Shown here: positions 11,601-23,400 of the stretch, piece by piece | Layout of the letters: each line of letters opens with the position of its first letter | Position numbering within the stretch: the first letter of the stretch is position 1 | Assembly (NCBI GenBank): GCA_035582835.1 | Contig: JAYKAV010003126.1 | Location: forward strand, 191,706-255,705 | Source: Phoebastria nigripes | Lineage: Eukaryota; Chordata; Aves; Procellariiformes; Diomedeidae | Direction of reading: 5' to 3' | Length of the DNA stretch: 64,000 nucleotides | Made by a program: the position numbers and the translations under genes | Notes under the pieces: model-generated | Database searches by the model: none | Seen by the model: only the letters and a program-made list of their open reading frames with translations | What the model was told of the DNA's origin: nothing

Positions 11601-13404
11601 TATAAGAATACTGGATTGGGTACAGAGGGGAAAAATCAGCTTGCATCAGAAAGATGTAAGGATGAAGATAGCTAAAAGCATAATTTCCACAGCCAGGCTC
11701 TAGAAGGATCATTTAAAGAAGAAGNGAATAATTTGGGAACTGCAGTTTGTCACGAGCAGAGGCAAGGATGGGTGGTGCTACGCTGGCATGCAGAACTGGG
11801 TGCATAGCTCAATGACAAAAGGTTTAGTTTGTCTGCGAAAGCCCGGCTCCTCGAGATATGATGGATAAAGAGCCAAGCGGTCTTGCAGCTAGCCTGGATG
11901 TCAGGGGACAACTGCTCAGGTGACAGAGTGGATCTTGAAGGAAGGGGGCTGGTGACAGAGGAAAGAAAGGAAGAAACCAGCAGGCTTACAATGGGAAAAT
12001 GGGGAGTTAAGAACAGGCCTTCACCCCAGAAGAGCTGTGGGAGAGACAGTCTGATACATAAGAGTAGGGTTGAGGGAGATATATCACAGGCTGAGAGTTG
12101 TGAGGTTTTAGAAAGATGTTAATAGCTCTCCATCTTTCACGTAGGCTGGACGTGGACTGAAGTTCCCTGCGCAAAATACATACTCTGCAGGGGGAACTTC
12201 ATCCCCCATTAAAATGCAGCCACCTCTCTGGTTGGTTGGCCCATTTCATCTCTCCTACTAACACTACCAAATAGCTTTGGAAGAGTACGCAGAGAGTAAT
12301 TTCCCCTCTTTGAAACTACTAAAGTAATTTACATGAGCAAAATGTAATTATCCAAACTGAAATTTAGCCAGCAGACTGGTTTTACATTTCTTCTGAAGCA
12401 AAGCCACCAGAAATAGGCAGGATTCCTTCTAGCATGAAGCTAGAGTATGGCTTCAATCCTGAATCAAGTGGAATAAAATGGCCCTGAAGCACTGCTCCTG
12501 AAAGGTGCTGAGTTAACTCTAGCCCTCCCTCTTTTCAACGTGACAAGGGTGCTCATCACCTTTTTGCATGTCCTGATGCAGTACATGTATGAGGGTAATT
12601 TGAAAAGCTGACCTTTATGAAGGCAAAGGGAGATTTACTCTCATCTTCTATGGGTACAGGATTTGGTCAAAGAACNCATTCCTTTGTGCTGCCAAAAAAA
12701 GTCCTGTGTTGATCAATCCTGACCCTGCAAGGGAATCGGATTTAACAAAATCATAGTCCCAAATGGTATAGCTGGAAGATGTCCAGGGCATAATTCAGGA
12801 TGGAAAATCTATCGGGCCGGATTCACAGAGTGTGCCTGGACCCCTTAACACAGGTGGTGATGAGAAATGCTGTAATCCAGCCACAAATTGCCCAGACAAG
12901 AATTCCCTGGTGGGTCTGCATGCTGGGCCCCGAGGCATCGCACCTTTGCTGCAACCTGGCCAGATGGGTGAGTGGGTGGAAATAGGAGCAGACATGCTGG
13001 GGGCTGGGAGACTTAATGTGGTTATCCTCTGCCATGGCAACCCTCCTCTGGCACATCTTCACTGAACATAAGGGACAATCTTGCCTTTGTCGTTAAAGAT
13101 AAAATGGGAGTCTCAGAAGCAAGTCTGCTGAACATCTGTGTCGCTGTATATTTTACTGTTTCATTTGTTCTCTGCAGTGTCCCACTGAAATAAGTGATTT
13201 CTGCTTGCAACATTACATCACCTGTAGGATTATTTTTTAAAAAATATGTCTTATCTATCATGTCAGAGTTGTTTCCTCTTTTAATGGACTGAAATCAATG
13301 AGTCCATCTGTGGAATTACTCCATGAAAACAGTCCATTAAAAAAAATGAAGAAATTAAGTATTTACTGACATGTCTGCATAACTATCCTTTCCCGCTCTC
13401 TGCT
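8603..13404. other. unique noncoding stretch
   Basis: Nearly 5 kb without recognisable genes or transposons. Open frames (for example 11883-12122 plus, 12795-13261 in several frames) overlap one another on both strands and match no family. N calls lie near 11725 and 12676. Confidence 0.5.
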
Positions 13405-13475
13405 CCAGGTTGCTATGAGGATTAATTAGTTAATGTTCATGGAATGATCTGAAAATGAAACGCGCTACATAGCTG
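13405..13475 (+). mobile_element. MIR-type SINE fragment (tail)
   Basis: The words 'ttgctatgaggattaatta', 'gttaatgttcatgg' and 'gaaaatgaaacgcgctac' follow the MIR core-to-tail order in the sense direction. Only the 3' third is recognisable. Confidence 0.5.
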
Positions 13476-15229
13476 GAACTCACCTGTACAATTCTTGTTG
13501 TCCAGTGGGAACCTTGTCTCATTTAGCCACACATTAGTGACCTCTAAACCGGACTATCACAAAACCCTTGTGCATGTTTATTCTTTGAAATCGTTGAAGA
13601 TGCAACTTGTGTAGACTCTGCCTTGCTTACTGAACCTGGATGCAAAAAGCATGTCCCTCAAAAGTCATCCAGAAGAATTCTATATACTGGTTGGCCATCC
13701 TCATCTAGAGGGCTGCCTTTAATTTGTGAGGCAACTTCTCTTAATCCAGTTCAACGTAAAAAAAGCAGTTTAGAGCTTATTCCTAAACCACTACTTGTGC
13801 CTGGCTGGAAAGAGTGTTTCATGGACTGCCCTTCCTTCTGAAATTACTATCTTTTGTAAAACCTTGCCTATTTCTCTTTTGGGCCATGTGATGAGGGACC
13901 AATTACATGGTGTGGCAAGTATGATGAAGGGTGGTGCTTTCTTCCAACTTCAACATGTTCACTCCTGATTTTATCCCAGATGTTTCGCTTGGAGCCCCAG
14001 CTCATTAAACCAGATTATTTGATTGCATTCTCAGCTTTCCTTTAAAACACAGGTTGGCTGCACCACAGATGGTGATGGGAGGCCTCTCTTTTTCTGCATC
14101 AGCAATACATAGCTCCTGACATCTTACTAATAGCCAGAACAAACCTATGCGAAATCCAGAAGGCAGAATCCTGTCTGTTCTCAGAGCTGAAGGAAACTAT
14201 NTATGGTCAGGCAAGGAGGCTATGGTCTTAACAAATACAAAGGGAACTTTTTTTTTTTTTAAAGTAGGACACAGCAACATCTTTTAAATGCATGCTACTT
14301 ATTGGCTTTCCTCTTGTTTTGCAAAATTACCTACATGGTTTCTATAGCAGTGTCTGCCTAGGGCTCCCTCTGCAGTCAATACCTGGAGTCATAGAAGATA
14401 TTAACCTTTGAGTGAGATGTTCAGCCCTGGTTTGAAGTCTGATCCTGAGAAATATATTGTTTCTAAAAGGACTCTACAACACAGATTATTTTAACACATT
14501 TTAGCAGTTGACTTTATGAAGTTGTCTATACATAAAAAGAGAAGCTTTAATGCTTTTTAAAGTCTTCTAGGGAATTTGTGTCCTTAGGGATCTTCCCATG
14601 TGTCTTAAAATAGTCTGAGTTCTCTTCTGAGGNTATTGACTGCTCTAATTTTGCATTNGGGGATTGTTGTATTCCCAAGATAACACAACACACGCACACT
14701 GTGATGGTTTCCCTGACTGGGCCCATCAGTCTAAGTTCTTCATTTGCCACTACTGAACAGCAGCTGAAGCATAACAGATATCACCAGGTAATACCTCTCA
14801 TCAGTATCTCATTTCAACCACCTCCCTAACGTCTATATTTTCCTATTTCATTGCCCGAAACTGAGTTCTCCATTTCTTCAAACCCCCTACACAGCCACTG
14901 TATCCTCCTTGGGACAGATTCTAATACTTCGTCTTTTTGGGAAGGTTTCTCCAGCCTACATACAAAGTGCTTAATTTCATGGAGCAGTGATTCCTGTCTC
15001 ATTGAGTTTCTAATCTAAAAAACAAATTCTCTTGGGTTTCATTTTATGTATAGATCTACTGAGAAACAGAATTAAAGGTAGTTTTTCTTTCTGAATGGTG
15101 CAATACTTTGCAAGTTTCAAAAGATGATGCATAAAAAGAACTTGCTGGAAACAATTGAAAGCTTTTTGCTGTGATATTTGCACTTCTGGCATTGTTTTCA
15201 TTCTCAATTGTTTGAAATGGATTCCATTT
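13476..15229. other. unique noncoding stretch
   Basis: No gene or repeat was recognised. A T/A run lies at 14249-14262, and N calls lie near 14202, 14633 and 14658. Confidence 0.5.
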
Positions 15230-15590
15230 TTCTTTTTTTTTCAGTTCATGGCAAAATCNAAAAAACAGATGTCTAAAATACTGATTTTTTTAGGGTTTTT
15301 TTAGTTTTTTTTTTATTGAAAACCTAAAAAAAGGTTTTCAATATTGAATTGGAAAAGTTTTTTCTTTTTTGTTAATAACAACATTGGGTTTTTAGCACTA
15401 TTTCTTTTATATACAACTACTTAATTCCATTTTCGATTCAGAAAGCCAGAAACTTTTGGAAAAAAAAAATGAAAAAGAAAAANGATTTTGACAACTTTTA
15501 ATGAAAACCAGTGATTTTTCAAGTTTATTTCTGAAGGAAAACATTTTTCCTGGAAAAAACTCAACCAGCTGTACAGGTAAACCTAACAAA
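15230..15590. repeat. AT-rich, T/A-run block, possibly a decayed old repeat
   Basis: Alternating T-runs and A-runs with repeated 'gaaaac' and 'gttttc' words, including the perfect hairpin at 15315-15342. The ending 'ctggaaaaaactcaaccagc' is reminiscent of old hairpin-type DNA repeats in reptile and bird genomes, but I cannot name a family. It could also be plain low-complexity DNA. Confidence 0.35.
15315..15342. repeat. perfect inverted repeat (10-bp arms, 8-nt loop)
   Basis: ATTGAAAACC at 15315-15324 pairs with GGTTTTCAAT at 15333-15342 across a loop of T followed by seven A. It sits inside the AT-rich block. Confidence 0.85.
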
Positions 15591-16723
15591 GCAGCGTAGA
15601 CTTTGTAAATCCATCATTTAAATGCAAGATACACTGGGGTGAAATGTGGCAACTGTTTAATAATGCACAGCAGCACTATACAGCAATTTAAGATGAGAAG
15701 ACAAGAAGAATGACATATGGAATTGAAAATGCAGGCTGAGTGTAAGTAGGCAAAATGTAATCATCTGAATGTGAATTTTGCCACNGCAACAGAGTAGGCA
15801 TCCCTGCACTTACGGGTATTACCATGAAATCTTTAATGACAACTTGTCAAGGTGTCTTTTATGTCTCCTTTTTAAGAAATGACATGCAGAAACACAGTGA
15901 CCCCAACTTCCCACTTGAGTATTGGTTCACAACAACTCAGAGGAAAAAGCTCCCCATGGTGAATCATTAATATAATTTCTTTTTCATAGTGGTTGTATTT
16001 TTGGGGTTGCCTCTGACTGGATGGCATAAACACTGCTTAGACTTTGGGGTGTCTGAGCAGGTCAAAACTACACTACATTGAATCCCGTTTGGATGTGGAA
16101 GGGTAGGGATGAAAAGGCATATTTTCAATTTTTTTAGAATGTGTTTGTGTTTTTAAAAGTTTTAATTATTTCCTCTCTCCACCATNCCTCTAATGGTTTG
16201 CTGTCAAACCTCATTGGTTTCTTCTGATGTGGATGGGCTTATTTTGCTGCTGGAGTGACAGTTTAAAGCCACGAGGGATGGATGACCTGGTGCATTTTTT
16301 AATTTCTTCCTTTTTATTTCTTGTCTGTAGAAAAAAATGGCCCTTTGTCCAGCAAGCAACACATGATCGGGGATAAAACAATATTTCAACTCATCATGAT
16401 TGAATGCAAAATGAAGTATTCTGTTGGGCAAAATAAGTCAAAAAAAAGCACCAATTCAAAGGCCAAAAGTTACAATAATATTGTATTAATACNTAACAGA
16501 AACATTCTCCAGGGGTTAAGGAATTATTCCTATATTTTTAATAACAATATTTAGATTCTTAAAAATATTCCCTGAGGCAAACTATTCCCAGTGAGGTCTG
16601 TTCCCAGTCACAACTGTTTAATGGACAATGAAAACACGGCTTATTTCTTCCATAATGTTTGATGTAGCTTTTTTAAGAAAAAAACTGGGAGGTTGCATTT
16701 TTTGGAGGAGCAGCATGCAAGGT
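15591..16723. other. unique noncoding stretch
   Basis: No gene or repeat was recognised. N calls lie near 15785, 16186 and 16492. Confidence 0.5.
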
Positions 16724-16790
16724 CTTTAGGCACCTCAGATGCAAAAAGGCATTACCAGGATTTTCAGAAGTGCCCAGGGACTGGCTGCTG
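16724..16790. repeat. possible ancient dispersed amniote repeat
   Basis: The words 'taggcacctcagatgcaaaa' and 'attttcagaagtgcccaggg' resemble an old repeat with 'ttaggcacct' and 'gattttcagaagtgctgagcacc' landmarks. A similar pair of words occurs at 46060-46165. Family unknown. Confidence 0.35.
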
Positions 16791-17051
16791 ACCATGCCAA
16801 AGGGAGATGGCCATTAGAACTTTGGAAAAATCTCAGGAAGTGCTTGTCTGATCTTGGCTGGGTTTTAGACAATGACAGATCTGGAAAAAAGCGCCTCAGA
16901 ATTAATTGTCTTTGGAATGGAAATATGACACAGTTGTTTGGAGGACATTGGACTTCAAAAAGCACTTCATTAGAAGGATAAATTAGAGTCCAAGATGAAT
17001 ATAGGGCTTGCTATTAAAAAACCATAACATTGTGCCTGAGGTGGTGGTCCT
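16791..17051. other. unique noncoding stretch before the gap
   Basis: Nothing was recognised up to the first N of the gap. Confidence 0.4.
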
Positions 17052-18031
17052 NNNNNNNNNNNNNNNNNNNNNNNNNNNNNNNNNNNNNNNNNNNNNNNNN
17101 NNNNNNNNNNNNNNNNNNNNNNNNNNNNNNNNNNNNNNNNNNNNNNNNNNNNNNNNNNNNNNNNNNNNNNNNNNNNNNNNNNNNNNNNNNNNNNNNNNNN
17201 NNNNNNNNNNNNNNNNNNNNNNNNNNNNNNNNNNNNNNNNNNNNNNNNNNNNNNNNNNNNNNNNNNNNNNNNNNNNNNNNNNNNNNNNNNNNNNNNNNNN
17301 NNNNNNNNNNNNNNNNNNNNNNNNNNNNNNNNNNNNNNNNNNNNNNNNNNNNNNNNNNNNNNNNNNNNNNNNNNNNNNNNNNNNNNNNNNNNNNNNNNNN
17401 NNNNNNNNNNNNNNNNNNNNNNNNNNNNNNNNNNNNNNNNNNNNNNNNNNNNNNNNNNNNNNNNNNNNNNNNNNNNNNNNNNNNNNNNNNNNNNNNNNNN
17501 NNNNNNNNNNNNNNNNNNNNNNNNNNNNNNNNNNNNNNNNNNNNNNNNNNNNNNNNNNNNNNNNNNNNNNNNNNNNNNNNNNNNNNNNNNNNNNNNNNNN
17601 NNNNNNNNNNNNNNNNNNNNNNNNNNNNNNNNNNNNNNNNNNNNNNNNNNNNNNNNNNNNNNNNNNNNNNNNNNNNNNNNNNNNNNNNNNNNNNNNNNNN
17701 NNNNNNNNNNNNNNNNNNNNNNNNNNNNNNNNNNNNNNNNNNNNNNNNNNNNNNNNNNNNNNNNNNNNNNNNNNNNNNNNNNNNNNNNNNNNNNNNNNNN
17801 NNNNNNNNNNNNNNNNNNNNNNNNNNNNNNNNNNNNNNNNNNNNNNNNNNNNNNNNNNNNNNNNNNNNNNNNNNNNNNNNNNNNNNNNNNNNNNNNNNNN
17901 NNNNNNNNNNNNNNNNNNNNNNNNNNNNNNNNNNNNNNNNNNNNNNNNNNNNNNNNNNNNNNNNNNNNNNNNNNNNNNNNNNNNNNNNNNNNNNNNNNNN
18001 NNNNNNNNNNNNNNNNNNNNNNNNNNNNNNN
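17052..18031. other. assembly gap (980 N)
   Basis: A run of unknown bases. Open frames drawn through this region are artefacts of translating N. The right edge sits directly against a CTTCC pentanucleotide repeat, which suggests the gap is, at least partly, more of that repeat. Confidence 0.99.
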
Positions 18032-18085
18032 CTTCCCTTCCCTTCCCTTCCCTTCCCTTCCCTTCCCTTCCCTTCCCTTCCCTTC
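18032..18085. repeat. (CTTCC)n pentanucleotide repeat, truncated by the gap
   Basis: 54 bp, nearly eleven perfect units, abutting the gap. On the minus strand it reads (GGGAA)n: runs of three G separated by two A, which is a canonical G-quadruplex pattern. The true length is unknown. Confidence 0.97.
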
Positions 18086-20449
18086 TTTCTTTTCTCCCAA
18101 GCAGCACCCAAGTCAGTATCAGGTCTAGAGATCCCGCTGCTTTAAAGCCCCTTTTAAATAGACGTGGTATATGCATGCGCACATTGTTGTAGAAATCCCC
18201 TGCTCCAAAGTCCGAAGTCCTTGCACTCTGACCTACCTTGACGTCAGTTTGGATCAGAGTTCACAGTACCTACTATGATATGAAAAAACTTAAGTTCTCT
18301 GTATGGAGAATCTCACAAACTAATCTCTTATTAAACAATGTCAACATGGGGTTTAGAAATTATCACTGCCTGTTAGGTGCAATCTCTGCCTTGGCTGTAC
18401 ATGTGTGCAGAGCACTGAGCACCTTGCCCTTGATCTCCATACGTTTTGGCTCCATACTCACAAAAANCAATTGATTACTGGGCAGGAGAAAAAAGAGCTG
18501 AACCTAAATAAAAGAAACATTCCCCTTGAGGCAGTCACTTTCTGTATTGCAGAAGAACAAAGAGTGGGCATATTATGGACCTATTTTTGTATAATTAATT
18601 CATTTTGCTATGTGATATTGCCCAGGGTTCTATGACTGAAGAGATAAAGCTCTCTCCATCTTCATCAGGAGAGAGCTGGGAAACAGGGAAGTTGTTCATT
18701 AGACAGAGAGATCAAGCCAGTCATGTAAAAAATAACAGAGGCACAGAGCTGGGGAAGAAAAACACCACAGTGATCATAAAAAGGAGTGAAGCAGGCAGAC
18801 TGAAGAGTGAGCAGAATGAAGCATGGGAGTAAAGCCAGGAGTCACGTCTCTGTAAATCACAAAGAGAAACCTGAAGAAGTTACAGTAAGAGGGAGTGAAG
18901 CAGGTCAGCGAGATGATAGGATACTGTGGTCAGACTAGTGGCAAGAAGGATGGAAAAAATATAAGCAAAGGTATAGGTAAAGTGAGAGGATTAAATAAGA
19001 TCCACAAGGAAACAGAGATATGAGTTAATGCTACTGATTTCCCACCTTTTTCCCTTCTTGTTTGTTTTGTTTCTCCTTTCATCTGCTTGGCAGCTCATCC
19101 TGGAAAGAATCACAGCTTTGGTTGNCCCTCTGATGGTGCTGAGCATCTTGCTTTTACTGAACTAAGATATAGTGGTCATAAGAAAGGAAATAAAGCNAAA
19201 ACCTGACTTTCCCGAAATCCACAGGAATTTGTCACTGATGTCAGCAGCCAAGATTTCAGCCATGATGTTTTGTCAACTTTGCACTTGGGAGTCTGTATTT
19301 CCAAAAGCAGACATGTACGTTGTAGATACCTACACTCCCTTCATAGTTAATGAAGAGAAACAGGCATCTCAGGGCTGTCATTCACCTCTTCCAGAGGGAA
19401 ATGTATAGAAGAGGTAATATCCTGAAAGAGCCCCTTTCTCTCATAAATAAACACTAAGCCTAGGAGGGCCTGGCTCATATGTAGATGTCTATAATACACT
19501 AAGATGAACCCTGCTGTCTGTGTCTGAAGAAGTACGGTGTGTGATAAAGCCATGAAATAAGTCTTGTGAAGGAAACTAATGTGTCGGGCTGGGGGCCATT
19601 CCTTTCTCACTGCTTCATCAGGCTTCATTGCTTCTCTCTTTGCTTTCTGAAGTAAGTCGTTCTCAAGAGTAAAATGAGAATCCTCCAATTTGTGANTCAT
19701 TTGAGTGCATAATATTGCTTGCAATGAGGGTCGGTTGAGAGGCCTGAGGCAAGTCTTCTCATCGGCTCTGCTGGGACTGGGGAGTGATGAAGGTGGTGGA
19801 TGGAGGAACTGGCTCAAGCTGGTGGAAGGGAGTCAGATGCTGAGTCAGTCATCTGTCGTGATGAGAAGTAGGAACTAAGCAGGTAAGTTATGGGAAAAAA
19901 ACCATGCATCATCCTTCAGTCTTCCAGACTCATTTCCATTTCCTAATGAAAAATGAACAGGCGAGCAACTAAAAGTTCCAAAAACTTTAAAAGGCTATCC
20001 AAAATCTGACAGGGAAAAAAATCTGCAGCACTTCAGAAAGTACTGGATATCTAAGCAGATGGTCTGTTTGCTTTCCTGAAGTATAAAAATTAAATTGATG
20101 TTTCTAAAGCAGCATCCAGGCCTTTAAAGATAATAAACAGATACAATGTCATTTGCACTGACGTGCAGAAAACTCTGGTAATGAACCGTGGGAGCAGACT
20201 GGGTCCAGTCCACCTCCTATGAACCAAAAGATGTACAGTGTTATAGGTACAGATGGCATAGGTGTACTGAGCTGCTCCTATGTGTCTTCTGTTTAGTAAA
20301 TACTATATGTAATGGCTTGCCATTAACTGCNGAACATAGTAAGTTAATTTTGCATTTAAATAGTAAAACTTCAAGGAAGTTCATAATTGCATATCTTTTT
20401 ACCAAATGACAAGCCATAAGCTAGGAAATTTCAAGCCGCCAATTAAACA
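18086..20449. other. unique noncoding stretch
   Basis: No gene or transposon was recognised. Part of 18660-19010 is purine-rich on the plus strand. N calls lie near 18467, 19125, 19197, 19696 and 20331. Confidence 0.5.
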
Positions 20450-20469
20450 AAACATGCCCAAGCATGTTT
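20450..20469. promoter_or_regulatory. perfect p53/p63-family response element match
   Basis: Two adjacent decamers, AAACATGCCC and AAGCATGTTT, both fit the RRRCWWGYYY half-site with the preferred CATG core and with no spacer. The whole is nearly palindromic (9-bp arms AAAACATGC and GCATGTTTT around CCAA). All 20 positions obey the consensus; by simple base odds about 0.004 such zero-spacer sites are expected in a window this size. In vertebrates such elements bind p53, p63 or p73 tetramers in promoters and distal enhancers. No gene is visible nearby, so a distal element is the only role to consider. Binding is inferred, not shown. Confidence 0.6.
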
Positions 20470-23400
20470 TTTAACAAATACTGTACATTGTTATTTAAAT
20501 TCAGGGCAAATACTGTTCTGAGCACTACAAATAGCTAAAATGGTGTTTAATAAGATACACCATCTGCATTTCAAATTGATGCCACCCACATGTATATCTC
20601 TTGAATAATCCCACTGAACAGTTACCAGGGAAAAGAAATGCATTCATGGCTCTTTCTGTGAATTCGATACCACTGTTCTCGACAATTCTCGTTTGGTTAT
20701 TAAACTCACTGGGGTAAAACTGCCAAAGTGCTAACTGCCAGCTTCCAGATTACACTAATCGAGAAGTGTACAAACCAAATTGAACCATCCTTTAAGAGCT
20801 CTGAAAAGGGAGTAATTGGAAATAAATCAAAATAAATGTGGGGTTGTTTCTCTCTCCCCCCCCACCACTATATTTAGCTACTCAGAGCTACTCACAAAGC
20901 CTGGTAACATATGGAACCCTACAGATTGTATAATCTCCAGATAACTGCTAGGGCCATCCCTTAATCAGCTGATATGCAGCATACTGGAAGGGAATGCACA
21001 GAATAAACCTCAAAAAGGGGAAATTATGGCATTCGGGCATATAGACATTTTTCCATCTCTCTCCCCCCACCCCTCCCAAGAGAATGAGCCTGAAACTCAA
21101 CAGCTGTTTGGTTCAGCATCCAAACATCCACCATGTACTGGGTTTGCAGGTGTTCAGAGTCCAAAGCACATTGCCTCATCTATGCCAAGACAGATGGTAT
21201 AAAGTCACGGGCTAATTGTTACAATTCTCCTACCAAGGAACTATAGGGGATAGTTATGACAATTAACATGGCAGAAATGTAGCCAGGGAAGGGAGGGACT
21301 TCAGCAAAGACATCTGCTGGAAAAATAAAGTCAGTACATCCCTTTTCTAATTTTTTTTGGTTTGTTTTGTGGTTTTGGGGTTTTTTTTCTGCTCCGCAGC
21401 TGATGTTTTCTTGTGGACAATTACGCTCTCCCTGAAATTATTTATCAGTACCCTGCAAAAACTACTTCCAGCGAAAGCTGTGGGATTGTCTTAAAACCTC
21501 TGAGAGCTTGGAAATATAACCAAGGCTTCAGTTCTACCTGGTTGGGTGAGAAATATATTGAACTACACCTGGAAGATTAAGCCAGAGCTGGCCCTGGTAC
21601 TATAAATAGCAAAGCAGAGAAGCATCTCAGGGTTTCTGCCTTTCAGCATTAACTGAATTTACTTCTTTGTGATTTAGAAGGGTGTCATAAAGATGAAATG
21701 TATCATTTATATCTGTGGTACGAAAGGCTCTAAAATTTCTGTGCAGAGCCCCATTAAACTGCCGCTCCTACAGCCTCCGCAGTGGCAAAGGGACCGTATG
21801 TTTTCATAGGCATTTGGCCTGTTAGGGATACGACCGCCAGGTCAGTTGTTTTACTTTATATCTTCTTCTCAATCTGATCCCTTAGGAACGAATCCCCTGT
21901 AACACACTATGTCTTCCCCAATGGTAAAGATAAACCAAATGGGCCTCTATAGTAGAAAGCACAGCTTGGCTTGAAATTTTGACCCGCCAGCGCTGATGCT
22001 TTGAATCGCAGTGAATTTTATGGGTTTTTAAAGATCTCGGTTGGACCATCTTTTTTGACACTGCAGTGTAGTTCCCCTCTCCCAACTCTGCACCAGGACT
22101 CATCTGTCGTACTTGGTTCATCCATGCTTTCTGGTTTTCATGTTGGATTTCAAGAGGCCAGAAGTGAGGAAGCTATTACTGCCCTTAGAAGCTTGTGTCA
22201 GTTGCAAGTAATAAATCCATTAAAACTTTCTAAATCCATTCTTTCAGTATTTATTTGTTTCATTTCAGCCTCCAAACACTGCTACTTGCTATGTCTCTGT
22301 TTCTTTATGTACGCTTTTAATGCCACCTTCTGTTAGCCAGTCTGAATTTCTGAACCCAACCACAACAGATCAAGAGAATCCTTTAAAGTCCACAAAACCT
22401 ATCTGTGATGCATATTTTAAAGAGCTTAAGCCACTTTTTAGGCAAAAAAAAAGAATAAACTGAACTTAATGGAAACCACAATCTTAAACACCTTGCAATG
22501 CTTTGAAAATGATCCCTTACCACACTCCATTTGGGTGGGATTGTTGGAAATGCTCAACCATGCTCTTCTCCCTTCTTAATGAATTCTGGGGGAGTTTCAC
22601 CACTGACTTCAATCAAAGCAGAGTTCAGCCAACATTGAGTTCTTTTGAAAATCTCATCCTTCTTGTATCTATCTATCTATTTTTAATTAAGTGCAAAGAG
22701 GACTATAGTCTATATTATGGATTGATGGCCTGAAAAATTTCATTTAAATTTACATAAGCCAAAGAAATTATAATAAAAGCAATAAATCTAACAGTACTGG
22801 TACATTTTGTTTTCTTTCTTTATTCCCTTTTTTCCTTTTTCTTTCATTACTCTTCTTGAAAAACATCCAAATAGATATTGTTAATTTTCTTTTTAAAAAA
22901 AATGAATTGCTGAGTTCAGCATGGAGTCCATTTTGACTGCTAAGTTATGAATCTGGGGTTAATTCTAACAAGATTTTAAAGGGAAATAGCAAAACCCCTT
23001 TAATCATTAGGGTAGTGTAAGCCAATATCCATAGTTAAGAAGGAAAACGAATTAATTCTCTGCAATAAATAGAAACAGTTTAAAAAGCAGGAGGCAAGAA
23101 GGTTAGCACACAAAAATATTTAAATTAATCAGCCCATACAGCAGTATTTCCTTTCATCATCTATTTGGAGACCTCAGTTATGATGATCACACCTGACTAC
23201 TTTCTGACAAATCCCTCCTTAAAACCCTTCTTTTCTGTTACACTTAGATGTACACTACATTAGAAATCAAATAAATAAGACTAACCTTGTTGGGTCTCCT
23301 CTCCAACAAGCTGACCTATTCTTTCACTGAGCTTCCCTGCCTCCTTCAATGTGCTCTGCAGCAAGCTCTGCCACCAGCTCTGTGCAGGTACCACATTTCT

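Noticed and set aside
16970..18192. Five long open frames of 365-399 residues on both strands
   Set aside because: They consist almost wholly of translated N bases in the assembly gap, extended by the CTTCC repeat. They are not evidence of a gene.
22001..22336. 111-residue plus-strand open frame as a possible exon
   Set aside because: No domain, no convincing splice sites and no coding bias; the length is within chance for AT-rich DNA of this size.
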